A DNA stretch of 43,478 nucleotides from an uncultured SAR116 cluster alpha proteobacterium (GCA_902578815.1 CACHEI010000016.1:1-43478), one strand, 5' to 3'; counted from the first letter of the stretch, positions 10,362-19,055 are shown. Program-made: numbers and translations. The notes: a model not told the origin generated them from the sequence alone.

Positions 10362-10834
10362 CGCGTCCCGCCCTCAGGCTGTCGGCCGTGCAAGCCAAGG
10401 TGTAGCCTTGGCAAGCCGCTAGTTTTGGCTCGGTTGCGGGCATCCGCCTCGCGAGTGCGATAGCGGTCGGGCAGCCATATCTGAAACGACCGGCCGATAC
10501 CGGCATATAGAGCCACCCCCTGCAATTCGGCAAAGGCAATGAAATCGCTCGAAAGCATGATCCGGCCCTCTCTGTCCAACTTCATTTCCTGGGCACTGGA
10601 CAGCATTGTCTGCAATGTTGCCACCTCAGTTGAGAGACTGTCCATGCTGTCAATCGCATCAACAATCTGGCCTATACGTTCTGGCCCACAGCCTTCAAGG
10701 CAAGGTTCGGTAAGCGATTTAAATAGATAAAGCGGGTCACGGTAGCGCTCCAGCACAGCCCGGAAAGGCGCTGGCACCGAAAGGCGGCCCTTTTTGTCAA
10801 TGCGGTTTTCAAATGTGGATAGAAATAAATCCAC
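10358..10834 (-). CDS. mraZ: MraZ, AbrB-fold transcriptional regulator of the dcw cluster
   Basis: MraZ is a ring-forming DNA-binding protein that regulates its own operon in the bacteria studied. The 158-residue protein has the two expected SpoVT/AbrB-like repeats, each with its signature (DKKGRLSVP near residue 13 and DREGRIML near residue 90). The start is GTG at 10834. That codon lies in a short inverted repeat (10815-10834). A ladder of TGGGN boxes upstream at 11025-11069 is the likely operator. Confidence 0.94.
   Translation of the reverse strand: MDLFLSTFENRIDKKGRLSVPAPFRAVLERYRDPLYLFKSLTEPCLEGCGPERIGQIVDAIDSMDSLSTEVATLQTMLSSAQEMKLDREGRIMLSSDFIAFAELQGVALYAGIGRSFQIWLPDRYRTREADARNRAKTSGLPRLHLGLHGRQPEGGTR
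10815..10834 (-). promoter_or_regulatory. Inverted repeat covering the mraZ GTG start codon
   Basis: On the mraZ strand the first 20 bases form GTGGAT, an 8-base spacer and ATCCAC, a perfect 6-bp inverted repeat. In the mRNA it would place the GTG start in a stem. Its function is unproven. It could tune initiation, or it could be chance. Confidence 0.35.
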
Positions 10835-11024
10835 GCGCCTGTCCCCAGATTTTATGCCCTGTTGGGCCTGTTCTTTTGGCGAAGTGCGCTACTGTTGTGG
10901 CCTGTGCGTCCCCATCACCGGTGTTTTGTATTCCCGTTTTTAGCTCTGGATCTTGTGTCTGGCCGTTTTCGAGCTGCCAATATCAGCGCCGTCTGCAGCT
11001 AAACGCAGGACCCCAAAACAAATT

Positions 11025-11090
11025 TGGGATATAATGGGATATCATGGGAATATTTGGAGGTCAATGGGCAATCATCGTTTAATTATGGGA
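11025..11090 (+). promoter_or_regulatory. Probable MraZ operator: TGGGN boxes at 10-bp spacing, with candidate dcw promoter
   Basis: TGGGN pentamers begin at 11025, 11035, 11045, 11055 (degenerate, TGGAG) and 11065, each separated by exactly 5 bases. A further TGGGA lies at 11086. Published MraZ operators are direct TGGGN repeats with 5-base spacers. The boxes read on the strand opposite to mraZ, about 190-255 bases upstream of its start. On the minus strand a candidate promoter lies within the array: TTGACC (11059-11064), 17 bases, then a weak TATCCC (11036-11041). MraZ bound here would occlude RNA polymerase. The repeat is directly visible, but the promoter is less certain. Confidence 0.75.
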
Positions 11091-11257
11091 CAAGCCAGTA
11101 CTTTCAATAAGTTAATTTCAATTTTTAACAACATAATTTTACATACTGAAAACGAATAATGTTCTCTTTTTGTGCTTTTTGAAAAGATACCTGCCACTCA
11201 GATAGTGAGCAGCAAGGGTTTCTGTCTGTCACCATCTTAAGCCTATAGATCACTACA

Positions 11258-11995
11258 TCAGCGGGTAAATAGATATTCGCTGTTTTGCGGCTTGTCGATT
11301 TGCCATGCAATGGCAAAGCCATAGTCAGTGATGCGCTTTACCAAATGGCAGTTCACATGGTCGATCTCGATGAAGATTTCCCTCAACACATCGCCGGAAA
11401 GCAGCCCTTTGGCCCCCGCAATTACCGCCGTCTCGGCACCATCGACATCGATTTTTAGATGGGTGGGTGACAAATTATTGGCTTCGGTGAAGCCATCAAG
11501 GCTGATACAGGGTACCTTGTAACTGTAAGGCACGTTCTTTTTGTGCAGCCAAGAGATATGTGTGTCCGAGTTGGCAGTGATCGTCATCATCTCGCCCGGG
11601 CTGTTGCCCACAGCAGCAAAAACGAAATCAAATGTCCCGCCATTCAGTTCGCGGTTGAGCGCACAGAAATGCGATGCCAACAGCCCGCAGTCAAACCCTA
11701 TTGTGCGGATCGTCTTGCCGTGTTGGCAGGAAGCCCAGATTGACTCTTGACCATAATTCGTCCCGATATCAAACAACACACTGCCATGTGCTATTCCTTC
11801 TATCCAGCGATATAAGTTTGGCTCACGCTTACCTTGGCGCAGCTTATCAAGGTCCTGACTAACATAATGGTTAAAGAGGGGAACATGAAAATTAGCACTT
11901 ATGTGGCGGTTATGGACCCTGGTGACATTGGGCAACAGCCGCATTAGTCGCCCAATAAGATGCCCTAGTTTTGGAAGCATTATAAAATATACCAT
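11258..11995 (-). CDS. FkbM-family SAM-dependent methyltransferase
   Basis: The 245-residue protein has the FkbM-family SAM-binding loop LFDIGTNYGQES, a following acidic segment (IGFDCG), and the late motif LKIDVDGAETAVIAGA (compare KIDVEGxE in the family). FkbM-type enzymes O-methylate sugars or other small substrates; the substrate here cannot be read. It lies upstream of the dcw promoter on the same strand, separated by about 420 bases with the MraZ boxes, so it is probably transcribed separately. An internal ATG at 11980 is an alternative start. A broken relative lies at 32228-33018. Confidence 0.85.
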   Translation of the reverse strand: MVYFIMLPKLGHLIGRLMRLLPNVTRVHNRHISANFHVPLFNHYVSQDLDKLRQGKREPNLYRWIEGIAHGSVLFDIGTNYGQESIWASCQHGKTIRTIGFDCGLLASHFCALNRELNGGTFDFVFAAVGNSPGEMMTITANSDTHISWLHKKNVPYSYKVPCISLDGFTEANNLSPTHLKIDVDGAETAVIAGAKGLLSGDVLREIFIEIDHVNCHLVKRITDYGFAIAWQIDKPQNSEYLFTR

Positions 11996-12941
11996 AAGAT
12001 TACACCGTTACCAAACTAGAGGCCTTGATGGATGTCGTCAAACTGCAGGTAGGGCAGGTATTGGGTTCCATCATCTGCAACCTCATCCTCGCTGGCAAAT
12101 CGTTCATTTTGCAGACAGCGTGGCGCAATCGTAACAGGTAAATATCTGGAAATCTTTGTCATTTCTGAATGACATTGCGCTCGCGTCGCATTAATTTGCA
12201 AGGTCCTGCATTGACCGCAAATTCTACCTGCTGGGCTAATTGATCGTACGACAAGAGCTCTGATGCAGAAGTGTGTGTAGGTTATGCAGACGAGTTCCAG
12301 AATGAGAGGTCGTAATGATGAAGGCCCATAAGGCTTTGATAAAAAAATAATGTGGCCAACGGCTTGTTGGCCCGTTTCCAGCCAGCCTGATTGCAGGTTT
12401 GATGTTAAGCATCCGACGGCTGCGCAAGCACAGTCCCGCGTCGCTTCCTTTGTAGGTGGGCAGGAGAAAATGATAATGGTGTTCTGGCATGAGCGTGCCC
12501 TGGCCATGTCTGAACTCTGGCCGCGTTGTTTTCCACTCAATGGGTTGCAGTCAACCTATGCTTATTGCCGGATGATGGCGCTTGTCATCGGTTGTTTTGG
12601 CTTTTGAAAAATTTGGTGATCTTCCAACCACCAGCCGTTTTTGTTAGGCCTGGAGATAACTAGCAGGCATTGGAAACGGTGCGCCAACACAATGCTTTGG
12701 CGCTCATCAATCTCGGTGACCAGGGCATTACACTTGTCATCGGGCAGATTTGGCCATCAGTCAGCCTAGAGAATCATCATATGATTAACCGACAGAACAT
12801 AGCAAGAAAGGGTCAAAACCATGGCTCAAAGGTCTTGGTCCCCAAAGACACAGCCCCGAAAAAGACAAAGCTCCGAAGCAAAAGGATGCGGCATTTAGAT
12901 ATTGGCGCCCATTTTAAGTGTTCGACTGGCATGCGGAAAGG
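11996..12941. other. Gene-poor stretch between the FkbM gene and rnpB
   Basis: About 950 bases with open frames on both strands (for example 12016-12540 minus and 12350-12607 plus), but none gives a recognisable protein or a convincing start and ribosome site. It may contain a decayed gene. The 3' side of rnpB shows no clear hairpin-plus-T-run terminator. Confidence 0.5.
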
Positions 12942-13345
12942 CTGTCAGATGGCCTGTAAGCCGGGTTCTGTGTCCCGCCTACATGACGCAGGGGGTGATG
13001 ACCATTCATCTAGTGCGGGCTGTTGCCAGCCGCCTCAAGCGACCTACCCGGACATCGGTGCAGGATCGCACCAGCCGCATGCGGCATGTGTCCCTACATG
13101 GTCTTGCTCCGGATGGGGTTTACCCTGCCCAGCCTGTTACCAGTCTGGCGGTGCGCTCTTACCGCACCTTTTCACCCTTACCTGTATGCGCCCCGTGAGG
13201 CGGGTAGGCGGTCTATTTTCTGCGGCACTTTCCCTAGGGTCGCCCCTGCCGGGCGTTACCCGGCATCCTGATCCTGTGGAGCCCGGACTTTCCTCTCCCA
13301 CCGAATTTTCTGTTGGTGGCAGCGGTCATCCAGCCATCTGACAGC
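12942..13345 (-). ncRNA. rnpB: RNase P RNA (catalytic subunit), alphaproteobacterial type A
   Basis: RNase P RNA processes the 5' ends of pre-tRNAs. The reverse strand carries the conserved 5' core GAGGAAAGTCCGGGCTCC (13282-13299), the CR-II/III region with ACAGGCTGGGCAGGGTAAAC-like sequence, and the 3' core ACAGAACCCGGCTTA (about 12958-12972). The two ends pair: CTGTCAGATGG near 13345 matches CCATCTGACAG near 12942, forming helix P1. The length of about 404 bases is normal. ORFs crossing it are shadows. Confidence 0.97.
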
Positions 13346-13351
13346 ATTATG

Positions 13352-13381
13352 ATCCTAGAACCGACAGGGTAGTATGGTCAA
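13352..13381 (-). promoter_or_regulatory. rnpB: Candidate sigma-70 promoter of rnpB
   Basis: On the minus strand TTGACC (13376-13381) is followed after 18 bases by TAGGAT (13352-13357). The mature RNase P RNA end predicted from helix P1 (about 13345) lies seven bases beyond the -10. The -35 box contains the stop codon of the upstream uup gene (13378-13380). Confidence 0.65.
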
Positions 13382-15294
13382 GACTGGATGTCCTTGTCCG
13401 AATCCAGCGCCTCGGCACGCTCAGCGATCTCAAACCATTGGATTTCCTTCTCTTCCTTCTTGGCTTGCGCAGTAGCGAGCGCCGTTGCGGCCCGGTTGAA
13501 TTTTTCCGGGTTGGTGGTAAACAGCGCCGGGTCGGCCATTGCCGCTTCCAACTTGGCAATGGCGGCGGCCAGCTGTTCGATCTCGCCAGGCAATCTGTCG
13601 AGCGCGTGCTGATCGCGAAAGGTTAGGCGGGCGGGGCGGTTTGCCGCCTTTGCGCCGCCCTTACTGGCATCGGTGCCTTTCGCTGATTTTCTGCCGGCTT
13701 TTCCCTCCGGCTGGTTCCCGGTTCGTCCCAGCTGCCTCGTCCCTGCGGCCACGCGGCGCTGCAGATAGTCTGAATAGCCGCCAGCGTGGCTGACTACCCT
13801 TGAATCGCCCTCAAAAGCCAGCAATGCGGTCACCGTCCGGTCCAGAAAATCGCGGTCATGACTGACAATCAGGACGGTGCCGTCATAGTCGGCGATCACT
13901 TCCTGCAACAGTTCAAGTGTTTCCAAATCAAGATCATTGGTCGGCTCGTCAAGCACCAGAAAATTATGGCTCTGGGCAAACAGCTTGGCTAGTAGCAGCC
14001 GATTTTGCTCACCCCCCGAGAGCGTCGAGATCTTCTGCGTCATTTTGTGATCATCAAACATGAAATCACGAAGATAGGCAGTGACATGCTTGGTCTGGCC
14101 GGCGACCTCGACAGTATCACCTGTGCCACCCGTCAGGATCGTCCATGGTGATAATGTCCTGTCCAGGGTCTCGCGCCGTTGGTCAAAATAGGCGTGCAAC
14201 AATCCAAAACCCTCGCGAACACGCCCGCTGTCCGGTTGCTGAAGCCCCAGAAGAATGCGGACTAGCGTCGATTTGCCAATTCCATTCGGCCCAACAATGC
14301 CAATGCGGTCACTGCGCCGGACCAGCAGATTGAAATGAGTGAGCAGCTGACGGCGGATCGCCTCACCATTTGTAGTGGCTGTTTTGGATGTCGATGCCGG
14401 CACCGATGCCGACAAATCAATGCCTTCGAGCACTATCTGTCCGCCGCCTTCTGCAGGGCCGATTTCCATGCGCATGGCGCGCTGTGTGATGCCGCCGGAT
14501 TTTGCTCGCTCGCTGCGCAATGTTGCCAGTTCCCGCAATCGTCCCTGATTGCGTTTGCGGCGGGCGGAAATGCCCTCGCGCGACCATTTGGTCTCGCTAG
14601 CGATGCGGCGATCCATTTTGTGAAGCACCACCGCTTCTTCGGCCAGGATGCCCTCCGACCAATCGTCAAATTCGCTGAAATGACCGTTACGGCGACGCAA
14701 TCTGCCTTGATGCAGCCAGATGATTCCAGTTCCCAGATTGCGCAGAAACGCACGGTCATGGCTGACAACAAGCAGGGCACCGCGGTGCTGACGCAGCAAA
14801 TCCTCCATCCATTCAATGGTCGGCAGGTCCATATGGTTGGTCGGCTCGTCAAGCAGAAGAATATCGGGTTTGGTATAGAGCGTCCGCGCCAGCGACACAC
14901 GCCGTGCTTCACCACCGGACAACCCATCACTCAGGCGGTCGGGGTCCAGTCCCATCTTCATCAGGATAGCCTCTGCCTGGTGTGTTGGCACTGACAGGCC
15001 AGCGGCGTCGGCGTCATAGTCTGCGGTCACAATGGCGCGCAACGTCATTCCCGGATGAATTTCAGGAGCCTGTGGCAGATAGGCAATCTGCGTTCCCGGC
15101 GCAATCCACAGGCTGCCCTCATCCATTTCGCCATGCCCGGACAACAGTTTCATCAGGCTGGATTTGCCGGCACCATTGCGCCCGACAAGCGCTAGCCTGT
15201 CACCAGCATGCAGCGTCAGATCGGCACCACGGAGAAGCCAGCGATCGCCAAGATTGATCCCACAATTAGCAATGGTCAGCAGCGGTGTCAGCAT
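13378..15294 (-). CDS. uup: Uup-type ABC-F ATPase
   Basis: The 638-residue protein has two ABC ATPase domains and no membrane segments, the ABC-F layout. Walker A motifs are GRNGAGKSS (38-46) and GPNGIGKST (335-343). Each domain has an LSGGE signature and a DEPTN Walker B. A linker separates them, and the C-terminus (about 540-635) is a lysine/alanine-rich, partly coiled-coil tail typical of Uup. ABC-F proteins act on ribosomes or, for Uup, in genome stability and ribosome-related functions. The start is 2 bases after the TerB-DnaJ gene stop, so the two are one operon. Confidence 0.9.
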   Translation of the reverse strand: MLTPLLTIANCGINLGDRWLLRGADLTLHAGDRLALVGRNGAGKSSLMKLLSGHGEMDEGSLWIAPGTQIAYLPQAPEIHPGMTLRAIVTADYDADAAGLSVPTHQAEAILMKMGLDPDRLSDGLSGGEARRVSLARTLYTKPDILLLDEPTNHMDLPTIEWMEDLLRQHRGALLVVSHDRAFLRNLGTGIIWLHQGRLRRRNGHFSEFDDWSEGILAEEAVVLHKMDRRIASETKWSREGISARRKRNQGRLRELATLRSERAKSGGITQRAMRMEIGPAEGGGQIVLEGIDLSASVPASTSKTATTNGEAIRRQLLTHFNLLVRRSDRIGIVGPNGIGKSTLVRILLGLQQPDSGRVREGFGLLHAYFDQRRETLDRTLSPWTILTGGTGDTVEVAGQTKHVTAYLRDFMFDDHKMTQKISTLSGGEQNRLLLAKLFAQSHNFLVLDEPTNDLDLETLELLQEVIADYDGTVLIVSHDRDFLDRTVTALLAFEGDSRVVSHAGGYSDYLQRRVAAGTRQLGRTGNQPEGKAGRKSAKGTDASKGGAKAANRPARLTFRDQHALDRLPGEIEQLAAAIAKLEAAMADPALFTTNPEKFNRAATALATAQAKKEEKEIQWFEIAERAEALDSDKDIQS

Positions 15295-15296
15295 GG

Positions 15297-16028
15297 TCAG
15301 CCAAGGCCCCGCTGGCGCACGATGTCGTCATAGGCAGAGTTGATCTTGGCCAGCTTGTCGGTGGCCACCTTGATGAACTCCTCGGGCATGCCCTCGGCGA
15401 TCAATTTATCCGGGTGGTTGGCACGCACAAGTTCGCGCCAATGCTGACGCAAATCTGCATTCCCAATATCCGGTTCAACGCCAAGCACTTCATAGGGCGT
15501 AGGGCCGGTTTCGCCATGCAGCGCCATCAGCCGCGCAAAATCAATTTCGGAAAAGCCAAAAATCTGCGCGACGGTTGCCAGATATCTGGCCTCAGGTGGA
15601 GTAACAGCACCATCTGATCTAGCAATGTGAAACAACAGATCAAGCAATTGCTCAAGAATTGGTGCGCGTTCGTCAAACAGCTTGGCAACCTGCTTTGCAT
15701 AGCTTTCAAAACCATCGGGCGTCTGGCGGGCCAGATCCCAGAATTTGCCAACCTGGCTGACCTCGTTTTGAGGAATGTGAACACGCTGGCGAAAGGCGGA
15801 AATCTCATCATGGGTTACCACGCCATCCGCCTTGGCCATTTTCGCCGACAAGGCAATCACAGCGACAGTGAAGGCGATTTTGCGGTTGGCGTCAGCATCC
15901 TCAGCGGGTTTTATTGGCGAAAAGCCCCTCTCAACGGCAATGCCGGCTGCTGCCCCCAAGAGGCCACCAATCGGCCCACCAAAAGCAAAGCCTGCCGCGC
16001 CGCCGATGATCATTCCCCAAATACTCAT
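15297..16028 (-). CDS. TerB-DnaJ (DjlA-like) co-chaperone
   Basis: The 243-residue protein begins with a glycine-rich hydrophobic segment (about 4-35). A TerB-like helical domain follows (AKADGVVTHDEI near residue 65 and ARSDGAVTPPEA near residue 135), then a C-terminal J domain with the catalytic HPD (RANHPDK) that stimulates DnaK. This is the DjlA-like architecture common in alphaproteobacteria. It is cotranscribed with uup. The divergent tusA promoter lies in the 157-base gap upstream. Confidence 0.88.
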   Translation of the reverse strand: MSIWGMIIGGAAGFAFGGPIGGLLGAAAGIAVERGFSPIKPAEDADANRKIAFTVAVIALSAKMAKADGVVTHDEISAFRQRVHIPQNEVSQVGKFWDLARQTPDGFESYAKQVAKLFDERAPILEQLLDLLFHIARSDGAVTPPEARYLATVAQIFGFSEIDFARLMALHGETGPTPYEVLGVEPDIGNADLRQHWRELVRANHPDKLIAEGMPEEFIKVATDKLAKINSAYDDIVRQRGLG

Positions 16029-16185
16029 GCGCCTATCTAGCGTCTGGCAATAGCCAATGGCAAGCCTGTAACGAACTGTTTTTTTATTCTATCTTCTCAG
16101 ACTATGCCGCCCGGATTTCGGTCAATTGACAGCTTGCGGCATTTTCGCACTGGCGCATGCCTACCTTTGTGGATAGTCTGCCGGC

Positions 16186-16467
16186 GTGGAAAACGTATCT
16201 GACAAATCTGCTGGCGCCGCGCCGTCGATCTCTGTCACGACCCTCGATTTGACAGGGCTGAAATGCCCGTTGCCAGTGCTGAAGGCGCGCCGCCAGATCA
16301 GTCAGATGGCAGCTGGTGAACGGCTTGATGTGATGGCTGATGACCCTGCAGCGCCGCTGGACTTTGAACATTTCTGCAGCACTGGTGGGCATGCGCTTGT
16401 GGAGACGCGAAGCGAAGGCGAAATCTTCACCTTCTGCATCTGTGTCGGCACTAGCCCTGCCGCTTGA
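16186..16467 (+). CDS. tusA: TusA-family sulfurtransferase
   Basis: This 93-residue protein has the family core LDLTGLKCPLPVLKAR, where the Cys of CPLP is the persulfide carrier. Family members relay sulfur for tRNA 2-thiolation or molybdenum-cofactor and other pathways. The start is a GTG at 16186. The C-terminus (FTFCICVG) has the usual beta-strand, with two extra cysteines. It is convergent with the next gene. Confidence 0.87.
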   Translation: MENVSDKSAGAAPSISVTTLDLTGLKCPLPVLKARRQISQMAAGERLDVMADDPAAPLDFEHFCSTGGHALVETRSEGEIFTFCICVGTSPAA

Positions 16468-16495
16468 TCGCCCGGTATTTATTAGACCAGTAAAT

Positions 16496-16852
16496 TTAAT
16501 CCAGTAAAGTCAGGTGAAATGCCTTTGCCAGGGGGCCGTCGGCTGGGCCGTCATAAAGCCCCAGTTCGCGGCATTTGATGAAAAAACCCGGAGCTGGCAA
16601 ACCACGACGGCTGCGCGAGATCACGCGCGCTGTGCGCAGCTTTGCGCCTGCTTGATGATCTGCAACCAGCTTTGTCTCGAGCCAGAGCGTTAGTTTATGG
16701 ATACGGTGTGGTGGTGGGATGGTGGCGGCGTCGGCAAGCTCTGCATAGGTAATCAACCTGTCAGCAGCGATGACTGAGGCCAGTGCCATCTCCGCGCGGT
16801 GCTGCCAGACGGTTTCACTGTGCTGATCGCTGCTGTCGGATTTCTGGTCCAT
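16496..16852 (-). CDS. Conserved hypothetical protein, 118 aa
   Basis: The protein is soluble, with a helical N-terminal half (ITYAELADAATIPPPHRIHKLTLWLE) followed by a basic segment (ISRSRRGLPAPGFF). The latter resembles the DNA-contacting loop region of alkyltransferase-like and MGMT-fold proteins, but no catalytic cysteine motif is present. The resemblance is weak and no function is assigned. It starts with ATG and is divergent from the acyltransferase gene. Confidence 0.7.
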   Translation of the reverse strand: MDQKSDSSDQHSETVWQHRAEMALASVIAADRLITYAELADAATIPPPHRIHKLTLWLETKLVADHQAGAKLRTARVISRSRRGLPAPGFFIKCRELGLYDGPADGPLAKAFHLTLLD

Positions 16853-16908
16853 TTCCGGCCCGCCACTTGGTGATTGCGACGCTGTCTGTTTGCGCCTATT
16901 TTGCCGGT

Positions 16909-17616
16909 ATGGTTTATCTCAGATCATTCATCTTTAATAGCCTGTTCTATTTGATGACGGCTCTGGTCGTTGTGCTGTTCCTGCCGCTTTTGCTTCTGCC
17001 CTCGATTGTGGTGCGGTTCGTCGCGCGGTGTTGGGGCTGGCTGACAGCCAGATTGCTGTTGATAGCCAGAGTCCGGCACCGTATTCAGGGTGACATGGCG
17101 CTTGACCAGCAGGTGATCTATGCCGCCAAACATCAATCGGCATGGGAAACCATCGTTCTTGTCGGTGTTTTGCGAATGCCGGTAACGGTAATGAAGCGGG
17201 AATTGCTGTTCCTGCCGCTGATTGGGCTGTTTTTCCTGCGGGCAGGCTGTATCGCGGTTGACCGTGCGGGCGGCATGCGGGCACTGCGGGAATTACGCAG
17301 GGCGGCGGTGCGGCATTGGCGGCATGGGCGTTCGCTGTTGATCTTTCCACAGGGAACGCGCGTAGCACCGGGCGCCAGCCACGGCTATGAGGTGGGTGTG
17401 TTTGCCCTCTATGATGCTACGGGTCTTCCGGTTGTGCCAGTGGCGCTCAATTCCGGTCATGTCTGGCCACGCAACAGTTGGATCAAGCACCCTGGTATTG
17501 TCGATGTTCGGTTTCTGCCACCCATTGCGCCCGGTCTTTCGCGCAAAGCCTTCTTGGGCGAGCTGGAAAGGCAGATTGAGGCTGGTATGGCTGTCATCGA
17601 CACCCCACATGAATAG
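16909..17616 (+). CDS. 1-acyl-sn-glycerol-3-phosphate acyltransferase (PlsC-like)
   Basis: This membrane enzyme probably transfers an acyl chain to lysophosphatidic acid. The 235-residue protein has an N-terminal hydrophobic segment and a HxxxxE variant of the acyltransferase motif I (KHQSAWET; the canonical form is HxxxxD). It also has the FPQGTR motif III and a VVPVALNSGHVW segment (motif IV). HxxxxE is common in alphaproteobacterial paralogues. The ATG at 16909 was chosen; GTG at 16870 would give 248 residues and is an alternative. Confidence 0.87.
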   Translation: MVYLRSFIFNSLFYLMTALVVVLFLPLLLLPSIVVRFVARCWGWLTARLLLIARVRHRIQGDMALDQQVIYAAKHQSAWETIVLVGVLRMPVTVMKRELLFLPLIGLFFLRAGCIAVDRAGGMRALRELRRAAVRHWRHGRSLLIFPQGTRVAPGASHGYEVGVFALYDATGLPVVPVALNSGHVWPRNSWIKHPGIVDVRFLPPIAPGLSRKAFLGELERQIEAGMAVIDTPHE

Positions 17617-17649
17617 CATCGAAAGATAACAGGCTGAGGAGGCGCGATT

Positions 17650-18042
17650 ATGGACGGTGGAAATGGCCGCCCTGAAGGGCAGAAAAATGTACTTGGGCAG
17701 GCTCTGGTCAGCTGCTCACATGATCCTGTCACCGGTTTTTTTCGCGATGGCTGCTGTCATACCGGACCTCAGGATCAGGGGGTGCATACAGTCTGCGCCA
17801 TCATGACGGAGGAGTTTCTGGCCTTCAGCAAGAAGGCTGGCAATGATTTGTCAACACCGATGCCACAATTTGGCTTTCCCGGGTTGCGCCATGGTGATCA
17901 ATGGTGTCTGTGCGCCGCCCGCTGGGAACAGGCGCGTCAGGCCGGGTGCGCGCCAATGGTGCGGCTTACCGCCACCAACATCGTGACCTTGCATATCTGT
18001 TCGCTTGATGATCTGAAAGCGCATGCGGTCGATCTACAGTAG
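17650..18042 (+). CDS. DUF2237 family protein
   Basis: The 130-residue protein matches the DUF2237 pattern throughout: NVLGQALVSCSHDPVTGFFRDGCC, GVHTVCAIMTEEFL, GNDLSTPMP and DQWCLCAARW. Conserved cysteines at CS, CC, VC and CLC suggest a structural or metal role, but the molecular function of the family is unknown. It lies 33 bases after the acyltransferase and is probably cotranscribed. Confidence 0.88.
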   Translation: MDGGNGRPEGQKNVLGQALVSCSHDPVTGFFRDGCCHTGPQDQGVHTVCAIMTEEFLAFSKKAGNDLSTPMPQFGFPGLRHGDQWCLCAARWEQARQAGCAPMVRLTATNIVTLHICSLDDLKAHAVDLQ

Positions 18043-18120
18043 GGGGCTGGCAAACGCGCCTTTGCAAAGCTGTGCCGTTTTGCCGGGAACTGTGCTAGTC
18101 TTGGCTGACAGGAGACAGCC

Positions 18121-18321
18121 ATGCTTGCGATTGACCAGAAAGTGACACTCAACTGTACTGATACGGGCCGGGATGCGCCCGGCACCATCGTGCGGATTGT
18201 CAGCGACAGGGTTGATGTAATGCTCGATGGTGGCGCCAATATTCTTGTCTCGCTGCGGATGAGCAAACCGGGCCTTTATGTCGGCTCGCAATCAGGTCTC
18301 GAATTTGTCATGAAGCTGTGA
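18121..18321 (+). CDS. Small conserved hypothetical protein, 66 aa
   Basis: The protein has alternating beta-strand character (PGTIVRIVSDRVDVML, ANILVSLRM) that suggests a small beta-barrel, but no family is recognised. Its ATG follows an AGGAGA ribosome site. It lies 6 bases before the next gene, so they form an operon. Confidence 0.7.
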   Translation: MLAIDQKVTLNCTDTGRDAPGTIVRIVSDRVDVMLDGGANILVSLRMSKPGLYVGSQSGLEFVMKL

Positions 18322-18327
18322 GGACGC

Positions 18328-18567
18328 ATGCCCACATCATCACCCGACCCACAGACCAGAAATTTACCTGACAGTAACATGCCATCCGGCCAGTCGTCAC
18401 TGGACAGTGACAATGGTGAAACATCGCCGCCCTGGCATGCCGATCTGTCGGCTTGGCTGATTTGGGCGGTGTTGATGCTGGTTGCCATTGCCATTCTGCC
18501 ATTTGCCGTTCGTAATCAGGACGTAGTTCGGGCGATTGCCCGCATGTGTGGGTTTGACCTCGAATAG
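18328..18567 (+). CDS. Small single-pass membrane protein, 79 aa
   Basis: It has an acidic, Ser/Pro-rich N-terminal 38 residues and then one strong membrane helix (AWLIWAVLMLVAIAILPF, about 42-59) and a short tail. No family is recognised. It lies 6 bases downstream of the 66-residue gene and converges on the TfoX pseudogene. Confidence 0.65.
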   Translation: MPTSSPDPQTRNLPDSNMPSGQSSLDSDNGETSPPWHADLSAWLIWAVLMLVAIAILPFAVRNQDVVRAIARMCGFDLE

Positions 18568-18572
18568 CGCTC

Positions 18573-18949
18573 TCAGTTCGGTTTGCGCGTGGTCTTGCGT
18601 GATCCCTTCGCTTTTGGTTTGGCCTTCTTTGGTGGCAATGTCGCTCTGAACAGGATTGCCATGTCGACATAACGCTGCAGGGCCGCGTCCTCGGCAACAC
18701 CTTCATGGGTGATGGCGGCCCAGCCTCGCATTCATCTGCCGGTCAAATCCATCGGGCCGACATGCGGCTGGTTGGCAATCGCATTTGCCGCGGCTCTCCA
18801 ATCCGGATTACCGGTTGTTACCCCAGATGAAAACGCACATATGGCTATTCATCAAAAAAACCATAGCCGTCGAACATTGTGACGATCTCCATTTCGAACA
18901 TGCCGCTAACCCGATCATGCAGGCTTTCCGCAAGTCCTGCATCATACAT
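18573..18949 (-). pseudogene. Decayed TfoX N-terminal domain protein
   Basis: The reverse strand has a good ribosome site (GGAGGG) and ATG at 18949 and reads MYDAGLAESLHD, then MFDGYGFF. The frame shifts in a T-run to NSHMCVFIWGNN, then again to DWRAAANAIANQPHVGPMDLTGR. An in-frame TGA is followed by MRGWAAITHEGVAEDAALQRYVD and a basic tail. Pieced together this is the TfoX_N layout (FGGYGF, HVxPMDxTGRxMRG, LPPK). The lesions are two frame changes, a small deletion and one nonsense codon. Family members regulate competence genes in some gammaproteobacteria; in alphas the role is unknown. Confidence 0.75.
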
Positions 18950-19055
18950 CGCACCCTCCGGGATAAATTTCGTAGCAGACTGTGTGGCGATGACAAAATT
19001 TCACTGTTCTGCCTGTGCTATCTTGCCACAGCAGCATAATGCGGTTTACCCTTGA

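Noticed and set aside
12016..12540. 174-codon minus-strand frame
   Set aside because: No recognisable motif, start or ribosome site; not called, though a decayed gene cannot be excluded.
12902..13341. Several long plus-strand open frames
   Set aside because: They cover RNase P RNA, whose structure and conserved cores explain the sequence.
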